DNA of 64,000 bases from Triglochin maritima (GCA_963682175.1 OY821792.1:31928652-31992651); one strand, 5' to 3'. Shown: positions 23,235-37,203, numbered from the stretch's first letter. The notes: a model not told the origin generated them from the sequence alone. Made by a program: numbers and translations.

Positions 23235-24837
23235 AACAATTCCCACTTGGCTTTGTCGTCGTCTTCCTTTGTAGCTTCTGTCATAGAGTTCCAGTGTTAA
23301 TGATGGATGGGATGAACATGTTCTATTTGTTTCACCAGGTTGTAACTGTAAACTTTGAGGAACCTAGACCAAATACTTGTTATAGAAGGCTCTGTTGTTT
23401 TAGTACTTAATAATGTTGGAAACATGAAAGTTTTTCTTTTGTAAAGCTTGAAATTCCTTAGAGACATGGACTTTCCTGCTATCAAAGATTCCCCAAGTAC
23501 ACTTGAATTCATGGTGGGTAGTTTTCTTGACATATAGGATACAGTTGAATCTTGCATGTTAAACAAAATCAACATTTTTTTTTTCGTTTGATGACATCTT
23601 AACAAAGCATATGCATAACGTCCTTTAAGGAAAATGTTTAACTTTCTTCGGAGGGACGATAAGAATTAAGAACTGCCAGTAGTGGTTTTTACTTTTTAGA
23701 GTAGGCAATCACTTTGGAAAACCAATAAATGAAAATTTTAGTCAGCCACCTACTGATAGCTTGCAATTTTTTTTAAGAAGTACAATAAATACTACTTATT
23801 AGAGTTGTTCTTTTTCTTAAAAAAGCTTTACTTGAGCTACTCCAAATAAAAGTGAAGTAGGGATTCTTTCACCACTTGCATACATCTCTTTATCAGTATC
23901 TCAATCCCAGCATGCTTTTTAGGTACAAAACAACTAATCGTGCAGAGAAGTTGTGGTTTTTTTATGACTTCCACATGGTTGAAGACTTCGAAGTAGTTGG
24001 CTTTCAATAATTTTTTGTTGAATTGTGAATTGGATGGATCATAAGTTGCGTCCAAGAAAAGTCAGAATTTAAGTTTTTAGGGTAAAAGAGATGTGCAAAC
24101 TTGCACGTCTATAAGAAAATAAAAAAACACTTTGGCACTAAGCATCCTTAATTACTTGATACAAAGAGTTAAAACATTCTTTTTCAAAGACTCACTCATG
24201 TGTAAGTCGTAACGTACACGTCATTTGCCACATAAAATAATTTCATTTTATCCATTTGCCCTTATGCTTCAGAAATCAGAAGCAGTCAGCATCAGCTATT
24301 GAACAACTCCACAAGCCTAATTAACATTTGTAAAATTCTTCTAACTTGACCTGGCTTTCTTTAAATGCAGTGGTGGGTCTAATACTCAAATTTGATTTGA
24401 TCGTTTCAGACTTTTAGTGTTGATGTTATCTCATTGATTTAAGTCCTTTACTTAAAGATAGCTTAAATGAAGTTTTCGTCTTTAAAGATACCTGACCTGA
24501 TTCATGTTATGCAGACAGAATAAACATGTTTTTTGTATTTTTTAGTGTATTTTTCGAAAACTGTACAGAATAAGAACAAGTTGAGAGTTGGAAAGTGCCA
24601 AAAAAAACCCAGAGAAAACAAAAACAGAGGAAAATAAAGTGTTACATATTATTGTCTTCTTGTCTTGTCTTGTCTTCTCCCAGAAGATTAATCAATATAT
24701 TCCACTCCCAAAATCAAAATTCCCATTTCGGTCCAAAAAAAATAAAATATTTTGCTCTCAATCGAACCCTCGAAAGTCGTCGTCTTCCTCCTTATCTGCC
24801 ACTGTTTCCGCTTCTCGAAACCAACGACAACAACAAC
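23235..24837. other. Intergenic DNA: CYP98A 3' flank and NC2-alpha upstream region
   Basis: No gene recognised. The first few hundred bases probably contain the CYP98A 3' UTR. From about 24580 the sequence is likely the 5' leader of the next gene; an apparent 105-codon frame (24588-24905) is low-complexity and overlaps the real start. Confidence 0.6.
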
Positions 24838-24868
24838 AAGCTCAAGCTCAAGCTCAAGCTCAAGCTCA
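24838..24868 (+). repeat. AAGCTC hexanucleotide repeat in the 5' leader of NC2-alpha
   Basis: About five copies of AAGCTC lie 20 nt upstream of the start codon at 24889, presumably within the 5' UTR. Confidence 0.85.
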
Positions 24869-24888
24869 GATAAAGAAGGAGAGAAGGC

Positions 24889-27639
24889 ATGAGGAAGAAG
24901 CTTGACACACGTTTTCCCGCCGTACGCTCCGACCCACTTCCTTTTTCCCCTTAAAGTTTCCATCTTTAGTGTTTTGGCGTTTCATTGGAGGGTTTTGTTG
25001 GGTTCGACTTCCTTTGTCTTTTCTTTTCTTTTCGGTCCGTGGATTGAATGAATGGGATTTTTTTGGGTTTTGAAGTTTTTTGTTTTTTGACCAAAAATGG
25101 GATTTTTATGATGTGGTGGTATTGTGGTTCTTGGTTTTGTTCCTTTTTGAGGGGATTTAATTGCTGGAAAAAATTGAACTTCGTGATTTTTTTTTACTTG
25201 TAATAAGAAGTTTGATTATTTGTTTGTTATTTTCTGTGGAGGGATTATGTTTTAACCAACTTATATTCTGCTTAGACTTTTTTTGAGTTGCTGTTTGTGT
25301 TGAAGTCACTCACTTCATAGCTAGATGATGTGACTATGGTTTTATTTTTCTTGTTTTGGTTGTGGGTAGTTTTTTCAGGGTCAGTTCACAGTTGTGAATT
25401 TATTAGAGTTTTTTTTGTGTCTGCCCCCCACAACAAACTCCATGCTGTGTAGGAAGTCCTGACCGCAAGTTTAGAATATCATGTGTTGTTTAATTGTCAC
25501 AACTTCAAATGATAAAAACTTCCCTTTTTTGTTTTTGTTGTAATCAAATGTCGATAGGTTGGATTTCGTCTTTGAGTTTTCCACTAAGAGTAGCAAGATA
25601 GGATGAGTTTAATGTAAAGTTGGCATTGTTATGTGTTCATGTTATATCAATGTTGTGGCTATCACTTCTTTTGCTTACATTCTTCATTTGCAGGCTCGAA
25701 TAAAAAAGATTATGCAAGCAGATGAGGATGTTGGGAAGATTGCAATGGCTGTACCACTTCTAGTATGTAAGTTGCATTGATCTTTTGTTGATTTAGCATT
25801 CTTTGTCAAATACTTCTAACATAGTAATATCATATATCATATATGTGCTTGCAGCCAAAGCTTTGGAACAGTTTCTTCAAGACCTTTGTGATAGAACCTA
25901 TGAAATTACTCTGCAAAAGGGAGCAAAGACCATGAACTCTTTGCATTTGTAAGCAGTCTTTCCTTTTTTCCAAGAATTTGTTGATTTTGTCATCCTGAGA
26001 AACTATGACGTTAAGCCCAAGTGCATCCACATTTTCCCTTCTACCGTTATATTATTTTTTCGTGAAAATGTGTTTCCCAGCTTCCCTCATAAGTCGTAAA
26101 GCTCATTAAATACTAATTTGCTGTGGGTGAATTTTTCTCTCCATAAAGTTGATTTTTTATTTATTTTTTCCTTGTATTGTCAGGCTTGGTTGTTTCTAAT
26201 TAAAAAGCTAGGAACCTGTATAAGGAGTTTGCTATCTGTTATATTGCATAAGATTCATCATAGGCCTGATATGGCCTTAGATGGTTTGATGCCAAAGAGG
26301 CAACATGAATCTGTTTTTCCAGTTAGTGTGGGCTAATCTGTTCAAACTCTCTCCTACGAAGGAATTTACTTTATAACATGATGCTGATAAAGTAACTCCC
26401 AGTATTTTATGCTGTGAAAGACTTTTTGGTGTTTTGAATACTAAAAGTTATTCTGAAATACATATTGTTATATCATATATTGATGCTTTATGATCTATGT
26501 AGTCTATTTTTGCAAATTACAATACCAGGATGTAGAACTGTTATCTAAGTGATGGATTTTCTATATCCTCTTGTATCTTTTACTAGACCTTTTGCACAAA
26601 TCAGAATATCAGATGCATTAGATATTAATCTTAGTATGTGTGTTTTTCCAATTCCAGAAAGTTGTGTGTGCAAAGCCACAGTGTCTTTGACTTCTTGAAA
26701 GAGATTGTGTCCAAGGTTCCAGATTTTGGAAGAACTGACGCTGAAGATCGATCTGCCAAAAGAAGGCAAGAGCATTATTTTCTCTAAGCTTGCACTTTCG
26801 TTGCCTCCAGAGGAGGATTTTAACGTAAAATTTCCCCCAGGAAAGCGACGGATGGGGATAATATTGATGGTGACGACGAAGCAAGAAAAAACAGGAATGT
26901 AAGAATCATTTGACCTTTCTAAGTAGTTCTCTTTTTAGGATCCTTTTAGCTCTTCTAACTTGTCAGGGAAATGTTTCTCGTTGACTATCAGATGCTTCAA
27001 AATTCAAATGTCTTTTTATTTTCTTTGCTTGCCCCTTAAATAGAGAATGGTTTTATGACTTGTTAACACTTCAAATGTTCAAAGTTATCATGAAGGTTGT
27101 ATTTTAGTTGACAACTCAAAGGCTTCAAATGTTCATAATTTTTATGTTACTTCTATGATTCATATAAGTCAAGAAAGTGACATCTGAATCAGGAAATAGG
27201 ACAAAGTAGCATCGGAAAGGTTCCAGGAAGAGGACGAGGAAGGCCTCGTGGTTCACGTGGTGGCCGCACAGCTGATAGGGAAGCTATTACTGACAAGCTT
27301 GAAGATGGAGGAGTCGCCCCTCAGGCCATGGACATGCACCAGCTTTCAGAAAGGGTGGATAATGGCAGAGAGCCAGAGGAACCTCCAACGACTCATGGCA
27401 GCTCCAGTGGTACCATGCGAAATTTCGATCTAAACATGGAGTTGGACGGGGATGGGGATACAACCATTTCACCCGAAGCAGCGGGACTTTCCTCTGCCAA
27501 CACCGGACCTAAGAATAAAGAGTTACCCTTGTGGCCACCAAGTGATATGAGCTACACGCATATCAACCCTTTTCAGCTATCGTTGGTGCACAACAAACCG
27601 GATGAAGACGAGGACTACGACAATGAAGGTGATGGATAG
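24889..27639 (+). CDS. Dr1-associated corepressor NC2-alpha (DRAP1 / NF-YC11-like), histone fold
   Basis: Nuclear histone-fold protein. NC2-alpha pairs with NC2-beta (Dr1) and binds TBP on promoters; the Arabidopsis relative is NF-YC11/DPB3-1. Six exons (24889-24921, 25694-25766, 25855-25948, 26658-26765, 26841-26898, 27193-27639) give 270 residues. The histone fold spans about residues 9-90 (KKIMQADEDVGKIA, SKALEQFLQDLCDRTYEI, AKTMNSLHL). An AT-hook-like GRGRGRPRG lies near 134-142, an EAR-like FDLNMEL at 200-206, and the C-terminus is acidic. Intron 4 (26766-26840, 75 nt) starts with GC instead of GT (AAG|GCAAG); splicing it is needed to avoid an early stop. The tiny first exon (11 codons) matches the conserved N-terminus KKLDTRFPA. 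Otherwise the gene appears intact. Confidence 0.92.
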
Positions 27640-28743
27640 CTAGTGGTAGAGTCGGAAATCTGACTCATATAGCTCATGTAGTGGTTAGTTGTAGGAGCAT
27701 TTGAACAAAAAAAGATACTCCCAAGGAGTAGGAAAATACTAGTCCAAACTCTGAAATAGGTGATGACGGTTAGATAGGTTGATGCAGTTGGTTCTTTGTA
27801 AAATCTGTATATTTTATTTTTGCTGGGCTAACGTTGTTCAGAAGTTGTTTTGATGTACTAACGTTCCTTGTTATACCCTTAACTTTCAATCACTTAAGAA
27901 TCTAAGATTCAGCCGAAGATATTACTCGTCTTCTGTGATTTTTCGAAGTTGAATTCCTTTTTGGATTTGTTTGTGGTTATACACATTTGGCATAGTAGTG
28001 CATGACGGTTTGTACAAAGTCAGATTATTTTTAGTCAATATTCAGCTGATTAGCTCAACCTAATCAATACTTACTCTATTTATCCAAACCCTCTCAATGA
28101 AAAAGATTTTTCTGGGTTTATTTTATCCAAACCCTCTCTTCATTTTCCAGTAGAAGATAACTGCATGATTGATTTAAAATCTCTTTAACATGAAATTCCT
28201 TGGCTGTACACAGAGAAAATTAAAAAGAAAAGAAAAACTTGTAATACGTAAGCAACGTCTGGTCTGATTCGTAAGACGTAAGATACTGCCTTTGTAACTG
28301 CCAGTTGCATCATCTTACGATTCATGAGAATGTTGTTAATCAGCATTTAGTAGAGTACCATATCAGTGATGGGGTGTGATGGTTTAAATCTACAAATGTC
28401 TGAACTTTGTTAGACGATTGCATGCGGCATCTTCAGCATGCCTACATCTTGAATTGGAATTACAAACCAAGAATGAGAGAGTATTCAAAGAGCTCTTTAT
28501 TATCCCCCTTGAGAAAATCTCCAGAAAAATAGATAAAAGTAATATGCTGGACTCTTTAAGTATTCAACCACCAGCAAAACCCAATGGCAAATAGATACAG
28601 ACTCTTTCTGAAGAAGTTACTCGCCTGCCTGTGCATGGCACTCAAATTTATTCTTGGATCGTTATGAAAAATTAATGCAACAGTAATAATAATAAGTGAA
28701 GCATAAAAATAAGCTTCTGGATGACCTGCCTAGTAAGACTGGA
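27640..28743. other. Convergent intergenic region between NC2-alpha and VHA-F
   Basis: Contains the two 3' UTRs. No additional gene, repeat or RNA was recognised. Confidence 0.6.
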
Positions 28744-31139
28744 TTACCGACTTGAAGAGGCAACAGACTCCGAGGAAAACAAGTGTTTCACTCGAGAAAG
28801 TACTGAATCATGAGCAGGATCGTAGGGATGATCCTTGGAAGGTATCTCCAAAATTGCAGGAATGGGCTTGTTGTAACTGTCTACCAGAAATCTTATCATG
28901 TTCGCAACCTGAACAAGAAGAAATCAGTCAAATCAAATTCTACGCAAGTAGCAAGAGCAAGCTACTAATAATTGCAATGAAGAATAATATACAACACTTC
29001 AAATCTAGTAGATATACTAAAATAGTCCATGACATATAAGTCACAAGGCGGTATAAAATAGGTAATAACCATGTAACAGAAGTTCGAAAACAGTACAAGT
29101 ACCCTAGTTTAGGCATTAGTAGTCTGTCTTTGAAGTAAGCAATTAGTGTAAGGCCCTACAGCTAAAAGTAGATCCAGGAAGCATCAAACTCGCAAGGATG
29201 TCTTTAATAAACTTCAGCATCTAAATTTGACACCTGATTATGACAGCACATCCTATGGTAGACCTAAGTTAATTAGTTCAAGGAATATAGCATTTGGTAG
29301 TCTTATGCTTGTGTGTTTTGAGTTCCTTAGTTGTATATGGTGTAAAATGACACCATATTACAATTTCTTTTCTTTTTTGAATGGTATATTACAAATTCTT
29401 TTTGAATAATGGCATATGAAACCCTTTTTTTATTACTGACAGGAGTATCAAAACCTGTCTTTTAAATATAAAAGGAGGCACCATGGTTCATGGACCTGAG
29501 ATCTAAGAACTAAATGTAATGACCTAGGCAGAGCAGCACCATGGTCCAAAACATATAGACTACACTCTGTACATGACGATAGTTTTGCTCTAAATCTAAT
29601 TAGAAACATATCACCATATATGCAGGAACAAGGCAAACAATAACTAACATGTGATTGGGTGTACATGAGAAAGAATATGGTCATTAATGTAAACTTGAAA
29701 CTTACATATTGACTAATAAGCACAATTGCAACATCATCTTTTGTGGTGAATTCCTTGAAAGCATCTTCAATAGCTTTGACAGTTGTTTCTATGAAATAAA
29801 GATAAATAAAAAATAAATCAATTAGAAGGAGAACCAAGAAAATATCACCAGAATTAAGCTTTATTAACAGGGTGGACGCTACTAGTTGATCGTTACAGTT
29901 ATCTTTAAGAACAATATGAAAAAAATAATAGGAACATATATGGCATAGCTTCATGGTTTACCTATATGAAATTTAATGCCACACATATTCGCTCTAGGCC
30001 ATCAGAAATTCTGATGACCAATCTTTTTGCTATGAATGTCCATTTGATAAACTCAAAGGCTATTTTATGACTTTAAGATTATGATGGGCTAAATTAAAAT
30101 GACTCAGTAAACTGTTTCTACTTCTTATTTACTGTAAAATAGCTTAGTCATTTGGTTTTTTAGATCAAGTCCCAATCTGAAATAACTCACTTATCGCAAG
30201 GGAAAAGGCTATATAACTGCCTCCTTATCCGACATTGGGTTAAGATTGACATCTTTGCTGATCTATCCATACTTCTATGAATAAGAAAGCAGCTAAGATC
30301 CGTTCCTACTTCCTAGTGTAAAGAAACTGGAGCTGTGTAGCATGCATATGGCTAAAAAAACAAAAGGATACTTGAATCCATAGTTACATAGTTAAATTTT
30401 CTTTCAAGGCCTAGATTAACCACGGTGGCCATTAGATAAAGAAAACATTGACATGTCAATGGGATTACTCTATCAAAATATGATTTATATTTGTCTCTCT
30501 CTCACAATTACATACTTTTATGCAGGAGAAAGCAAATATGTTAACACAAAGAAACTAGTGCTGCTTGGCGTGCTAACATGTAGTGAATTAAGAAATTGAA
30601 ACATACTTGAATCCACAATAAGAAAGTTGGTTTTTCTTCGCAAATCTACATCTCCCACTCCAGCCATCAAAAATCCAGTTATAGTATCCTGCATTATGAA
30701 AATTCAAAGGTTGAACAAACATGTAAACTGAAGAAAAAATTCATTTCCTGAAAACATTTGGCTGTATGCTGCCAGCAGAGATGATCATGATCCTATGTTG
30801 AGTATAGCTTGGACAGTAAGGTGAGAAGTCCATTGCAGCACCTCAGAAACCAAATCTAAGAATATCGCAGTACATTCAACACTTCACCGGTTCAATTGAA
30901 ATTCAGTTATATGAAAGAGACTGAAGCAGGATACAAAATTAGAGTTGGGTACGGGAAATTAAGGCAAGCAATGGCATTTAAGGTGATAATTTAGTGGTGA
31001 ACAGAGCAGAGGTAACAAAGCAAGGGAGCTATTTATTTTTTCTACAAAAATCATAATGATAGAACATAAGCATTACCTCATCACCAATCATAGCTATGAG
31101 TGCTGATTTTTTGGTAGGGATATGCACTTTGCTCGCCAT
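28744..31139 (-). CDS. VHA-F: V-type proton ATPase subunit F (VHA-F)
   Basis: Small subunit of the central stalk of the vacuolar H+-ATPase, which couples ATP hydrolysis in V1 to proton pumping through Vo in endomembranes. Four exons on the minus strand (31077-31139, 30607-30688, 29706-29788, 28744-28908) join in frame to 130 residues; the Arabidopsis subunit is of similar length. The motifs [46 protein letters not shown] and [20 protein letters not shown] follow the family throughout. An acceptor-like CAG about 25 nt upstream of the ATG and a donor-like site near 31670 suggest a 5' UTR intron. It converges with the NC2-alpha gene. A longer open frame over exon 3 (29448-29954) is mostly intron. 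Confidence 0.95.
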
Positions 31140-32606
31140 GTTTAAAAGTAAAAGCGAAAACCTGATAGAGAAAAAAGACGCAGAGATCAAACTTGCCAAT
31201 GCTCATCAGAAATGCAGATAAAAAAACATAATGATTGCAACAATTCCAAGTAGACAAACACGCATTCATTTTCCCGATTTGAATTGTTATGTTTAAAATG
31301 ATAAAACCTTAAATTCAGAGCCAAGTGAGACATTCTCAGGAACGTATAACCGGATCTGAAGAATACACCTAACAGAAATAATTAGTAGAAGAAACGATAT
31401 TCCGCAAAATCATGTTAGTCTACAAACTTGAAGGCGGCGATGATTATCTCACAAATCTACAAGTCGGATCTAACTATCTCTCTCGTTTTTTAGGCATAAA
31501 AAAGATCTTTGAAACGGAACGAAAACGGAGGTGAGATCGGAAGCTAAAGCGCGATTAGAGAACAAGTAGGTATTCGTTTTCCGGAATTTGGAATCCGGAA
31601 CGGAGGGAATGCGAGAAAGAGAAATGATCTGTATTTTGTAATAGGAAAAGGAAGATTACGAGACCTGGATTTGGATTTGAAAAGGAAGACGACGAGATCG
31701 AAAATCGGAGATCGGAAGGAGACGTGCAGCTCCGACGACTGCTCTTTGCCTTTTATACTATTCCCACCACTGCCCTTTTTTCACAATTCATCTCATTCAA
31801 GGGTCTCATTTGCAATTTTCATTGATTACTGTCTTTTCTTTTTTTGAAAATAACTCAAAAATGATTGCCTGTCTGATACTTTACGCAAAATGACAGAAAA
31901 TGAATAGTATATTATCTCGTGCCTTTATTTATTCAACTCTTTATTGTCTCTTATATCATTAATAACATTTATGAAAAAATACCGTAATTTTACTTATGTA
32001 TGCCAACAAAATTATATAAGGAAAGAATAATGAATACCAGATATGGGTCATACATACATACATACAAAAGTGATTTTTATATATAATATACATACTGGTG
32101 CGTGCTGTACTTGTGAAATAAATTTTCAGTCTAAATGAATTTGGAAGAAAACATTTTTTTGTTTTTATGACGGCAGGATAATAATTTCCGTATCTTAAAA
32201 AAAACGTGAAGCTTTTAAATAAAATTTTGACTTATGTAGCCTGCTTTTACCATCCTTTCAAATGAACCTAATTCTTCATAAACAGAGAAATAAAAAACAA
32301 AAACAATGAACCCTTCGATGGAAAAAAATTCCAGTGGCACGTTGTTTCTGTATGCTCTAGCAGATAAACAGTATCAAATAGATAGATCTTCACCACTAGA
32401 TTCTAACAAGTCTATCCACCATTCAAGTTCTTAACAGAGTAGCAAGTTAGACATGTCACATGAGTGACAACCTTGCATTATATTACTAATAAATACTATA
32501 GATGAATTATGACTGCAGAGAACTCTCTTTCCAGAATAACAGTCTCTCAACCGAAGAACAGCGCAAAATTGGTACGAAAGCAGATAAGTTATCGATTTTC
32601 CGAAGT
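31140..32606. other. VHA-F leader and promoter, then GrpE 3' flank
   Basis: From 31140 to about 31750 lies the probable 5' UTR, with an intron, and the promoter of VHA-F. The rest, to 32606, is AT-rich and includes the GrpE 3' UTR. No other gene seen. Confidence 0.55.
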
Positions 32607-35600
32607 TTAATTCTCGTCGGCATTTGGAGCTTCAATCACACCAACTTCAGCTGGCCGAATGATGCGATCGTGCAACATATATCCCGGCTGCAACAACAAA
32701 CACTCTATTAGAAAAAAGAACTGCTCTCTTAATCACCACAAGGAAATACATTGTCTGTTCACCGTCGGTTTTTTATTTACTTCTTATAAAGACATCATGA
32801 AAAGAAAATACTTTGAAGCAACTGATATCTTAGAAATCACACTTCATAGTAGAATCAAGTAGGATTACTATTATGCCTCTTATAATTAATTATGTTGGAC
32901 AGAGGAATTTGGGATTATGCCATTTAGAATTAGATTGTATTGGACGGAGGAATGCAGCTGATCCCAAGAATCTTAGACTACCTACCAAAATATCGCTAGT
33001 TAAATGCAAATATAGGATCTACACCTACAATTGTACGATGAAACAAAGAATTGTGAATTTCTACCTTCAAAACAGCAGCAACAGTACCAGGCGGCTTTGA
33101 AGCATCAGGTATTTGAAAGAGTGCATGATGCTTGTGTGGATCAAAGTGCTCATTCATAGGATCAATCTTCACAACCCCAAACTTCTTAAAGACCTGCGTA
33201 ATTGAGCTTATAAGTAACCTGAAAAATGTATCATATGCTTAAGAATATTAATTTTCCAGCATGCGGAAAGAAAAGGGTTCTTGTGATATACTGATATTGG
33301 CTCAACAACATTACATTTATAAAAGCTAAACATACTGTTCTATGCTATTGTTTACCTATCATAGCTGCAAACTACCATTTCTCTAACCTATACCAATTAA
33401 TTTAACTTAAAACAATTTATGTACTTCTATTACTATTGACCCCCCCCCCCCCCCCCCCCCCCCACAAAATAAATAAATAAATAAAATCCAAACTGACACG
33501 TGTAGTTTTCTTTAATAGACTTTCACCTTTGAGCAAAGGGACAAACATTAAAAAATGCAAATAAAGCTCAGAAGACCAGAATTGAAAATTCACCATATCA
33601 ACATGACACATGCTATGGAAGTTTGTTCAATCCATGTTCAGGGATCTAAAATACCATACTTAACATCAAGGCAAGGACATGTATTGAAAACTATCACAGC
33701 ATCAACATTGCGTGTAACAACTCTTCCAGAAAAAAAAGACCATTCCAAGATGGTGAGGACGGTGAATGTTTATTAAAGTATAATTTATGAGATGGGCATA
33801 CACAACTTTGTGATTGAAAATTACATGATATACCTATTAACAACTTTGTGATTTTTCATGTACAATTGAAAAGAAGGTTCTTGGGCAGCACAACACAGGA
33901 ACATAAAAATAATATACCAACATTCTTAGGGGACAAAACATAAAGAAACAAGAAAATAACAGCAGCAAGCACAACAACAAAAAAACCACATTAATATTGC
34001 AAAGGAAAATGGTAAAGATATGAAATTCAGAAAACAATGACCATGAGAAAACCTTTCAAGAATATAGTTATTTATGAATACATGGTCAACCAAATACATC
34101 AGAAGAAAAGACTTCGGAATCACCTTGTGTGTGTTTGCTAACATAGAAATTATGTTTACAAATGTATATTATTCACGAGTTTCAACCACTGTTATCCTGA
34201 ATAGCCTCCTACTCAATTTGTTTCAAACAGATCACTTGAACTTACGGACACCATTTCTATTCCTTGGTTTGCATATTAATGCCTAATGTCAATTCCAAGG
34301 ACACCCTACTATTTATTTATCGTGCTTTGTAATTGATTAGGCATATGCACGGGATGGAAGTTCAAGGAAAGCATCATCACCTCAGATAGCTGTTTGTCAG
34401 TCATATCAACACCCTCCAACAGGGTTTTTAGAAGTGGTACGGCTCCAGAAGTATCCTTGGAGGTATCTATCTTTGCAAAGCTCTCTTTCACCACTGAAGA
34501 AGCCCTCCCAAGATTGTCAGCGACATCCACCAAGTGCTTAGCAAAGCTCTACATCAAACCGCAACAGACAATAAGAACCATAACAAAACCAATTAGTCAT
34601 CAACTACGCAACATAAAATTTCCCAAGGTCAAAACACTATAATTTAACTTACAATGAAAATCTCCTAGCAGGGATAGAACAAACTAGCATGGACTAACCT
34701 GTATGGCGAACTTCTTGGAATTCTCTGCCTCACGTTTTGTCCTATCGAGCACATTTTCCATTTCAGCATAACTGCGAAGGACTTTATCTTGCATCTTTTC
34801 GATCTCCTTGCGCTTTAGCTTCAACAGTTCCTCTTTCTCATTAACAAGCTTCACCAACTCCTCCATAGTGAGCTCAGCCTCCTCCTCTGAATCAGAAAAC
34901 GCAGTTCTCTTGGGACCTTTCTTCCTATTTTTTGCAGTCGAATCATCTGAAACATTATCCAGCTTCTGGATTTCAGTGGAGACATTGACCTGATCTTCAC
35001 TAGATTGTTGACTGGAAGTAGAATCATTAGTCTGATCTCCCTCCTCCTCAGCCGGCTGAGGAGATGACGAGGAAGAGAAGCCAAACCGCTGAAGCGTTGA
35101 ATTTCCAATTATCTGAAATTCCCTTTGGCAAGGCATCAACTACATAAAAGATAGTAAACGGTAAGTTTAACACGAAAATGGGTAATCATGATTAGTGCAT
35201 AAGAAGAAAGAAAAAAGAAAGTTTGCACCGTTTTTAATAAGCCATGAAAACTCCATTAGTTACTTATGGTATGTGGAAGTAAAATTAGGATGTGTTTGAC
35301 CACAACGTTATTTATGATGTGAACAAGAAAGAAGTAAACTTTATCGACATGACAGTGTCACTAGTCCCTCCCAAAGACAATTGGCAATGTAGAGGAATCC
35401 ACTATTTATCCTATACTATGTGGATGTAGAGGAATCCACTAACAATTTGCACCAAAATCTAATCGAACATATGTAATCTATGAACAACACGAAACCCCCG
35501 AATGACCAGAATTAAAAGCAAACAAAAAACGGGAAAAAAGTAGACGTTAAACCCTAAACCCTAGTTACTTGAATCCCAAAGCGAGAGAGTGAGGAGGGTT

Positions 35601-35749
35601 TGGTTGGGGGTTATGTTGTTGTTACCGACCTTTGAGGGATTGGGATGGGGATGATGGAAAGGGAATCCTTTGGGGATGGAGTGGAGATTCCGGACGAGTG
35701 CGCGTCCGATGTCCGATCCGACTCGCATCATCAACAGCTTCGAACCCAT
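32607..35749 (-). CDS. GrpE nucleotide-exchange factor, probably mitochondrial
   Basis: Co-chaperone that releases ADP from mitochondrial (or plastid) Hsp70 during protein import and folding. Five exons on the minus strand (35630-35749, 34699-35139, 34381-34548, 33065-33193, 32607-32687) give 312 residues. The first 40 residues are basic and hydroxyl-rich (MGSKLLMMRVGSDIGRALVR), as in a mitochondrial presequence. A Ser/Asp/Glu-rich linker follows, then the long dimer helix (TMEELVKLVNEKEELLKLKR), the GrpE core (RTKREAENSKKFAIQSFAKHL) and the C-terminal beta domain (DPHKHHALFQIPD, PGYMLHDRIIRPAEVGV). The start could also be one of the ATG codons a few residues downstream. Intron 3 contains a 24-base C run. 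Target organelle is inferred. Intact. Confidence 0.93.
33440..33463 (+). repeat. Homopolymer of 24 C in a GrpE intron
   Basis: Uninterrupted poly-C on the plus strand (poly-G on the transcribed strand), followed by an AAAT/AAAC-rich stretch. Such a run is rare in AT-rich plant introns and its length may be affected by sequencing. Confidence 0.95.
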
Positions 35750-37195
35750 AGATGATTACGAATAACAAAAGTCCCGACAACAATTGAGAAAGAAAAAGAA
35801 AGAGTTTGGTTGGTTGGTTTGTTGTCTTGAACAAGAAGAAGAAGAAGAAGAAATGAGTGAGGATGTGTTGTTTTGGTCGGTCGGACAAGCAATTTCATTT
35901 GGGTCCCCAATTCCGCCGCACACTCACTGAGATTCTTCTCGCAGGGGTATTTTCGTCCTTTTCTTTCTTATTTTTAAATAATTAATCATGAGTATAAAAG
36001 AAAATAAAAATTGACAAAATTAATCATGAGAAGAAGAAAAACAATTCAGTAGAATTCAGACCTCCACCTAAAGTGATAAATTTTGGCTCGACTAGAATTC
36101 GACTCGAAAAATGTTCGACTATGGTTTGACTTGAAAATGAAAGATTTTGATGAAAAACAAAAAAATCTTCCGACTTATTAAATGAGTTGTTCGAACTCAA
36201 AAAAATTGAGGTTTGGTTTGATAGTTCGGCTCGAGTTTTTTATTGCTCTATTTATAATTATTTTTTGCTAATAACATGAGATAATATTTTTGGTTCGAAA
36301 TTTCGCTCGACTTGACTCGTTTACACCCTTGCTCCACCACTTCTATTTCTCTCTATATATATATCCGGTGACAAATAACGATTTTGACAAACAAGTAAGA
36401 TACATCGCTTCTTCCTTATTTTGGTGATATTTGTGTAGTATTGTTGGTGTGTTGATCAATGATTCTGTGATATTTTGAAGGTTGTTATGTTTGTTTACTA
36501 ATTTGTCTTCATTTCTTGTATAATAGGTAGATTTTGTACACTCCCAATAATGAATTTTGGTACTAGTTTTATACTAGTTTTTTTCCGATGAGGTTGTTTA
36601 ATTCAGAGATGACAATCCATAATATGAAGGTGACTACAGACTGATAATGAATGTTACTTGTGGAATGCAATATGATGGTTTGTGTGAAAAAGATGGGATT
36701 TTCCGGAAGAATTGTTTGATTTGACTTTAATATACAATGGACCACCATATGAAAAATATAATTATGCTAATGTATTTGATGATCAAAACATGGAAATAAT
36801 GTTATATTCATTTGATAACACGAAGATCGTTGTACTATTTCTTCAGAAACAACCCAAACTTTTCCTTACTTTGCTGGCAAGTCAGTTAATTGGGGATTAT
36901 TGATTGATATCATTTCATGCTTATATTTGTATCTTATATCCATTATTTTTCACCTAAACAATGCTACGTGACGAGTTTTATGTTTGAATTTCAGAAATAA
37001 ATAAGTTTGAAGAGAAGAGGCATAAAATGACCTAAAAGCATGAAAAAGGACTGAGTTGAGAGACTCAATGACTAAGATGCAAGATCGAAGGACCTGAACG
37101 TAAGATTGAAGGACCAATGAGCAAACAAGAATATTTCACACCATCATTGGGAGTATTTTGACAATTCTATTCGGGTCGGAGCTCCAACAAGCAAC
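35750..37195. other. GrpE promoter and AT-rich intergenic DNA
   Basis: Contains the GrpE promoter side (a GAA-repeat near 35838-35855). A degenerate stretch of CTCGACT-type motifs at about 36080-36330 ends in CTCGTTTACACCCTTG, which resembles the terminus of hAT-type MITEs, but I could not pair it with a left end. A 63-codon frame at 36712-36903 is unrecognised. Confidence 0.45.
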
Positions 37196-37203
37196 GTGGA
37201 TGC

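Noticed and set aside
24588..24905. 105-codon frame before NC2-alpha
   Set aside because: Overlaps the true start in another frame and ends in the AAGCTC repeat (QAQAQAQ); most likely 5' UTR.
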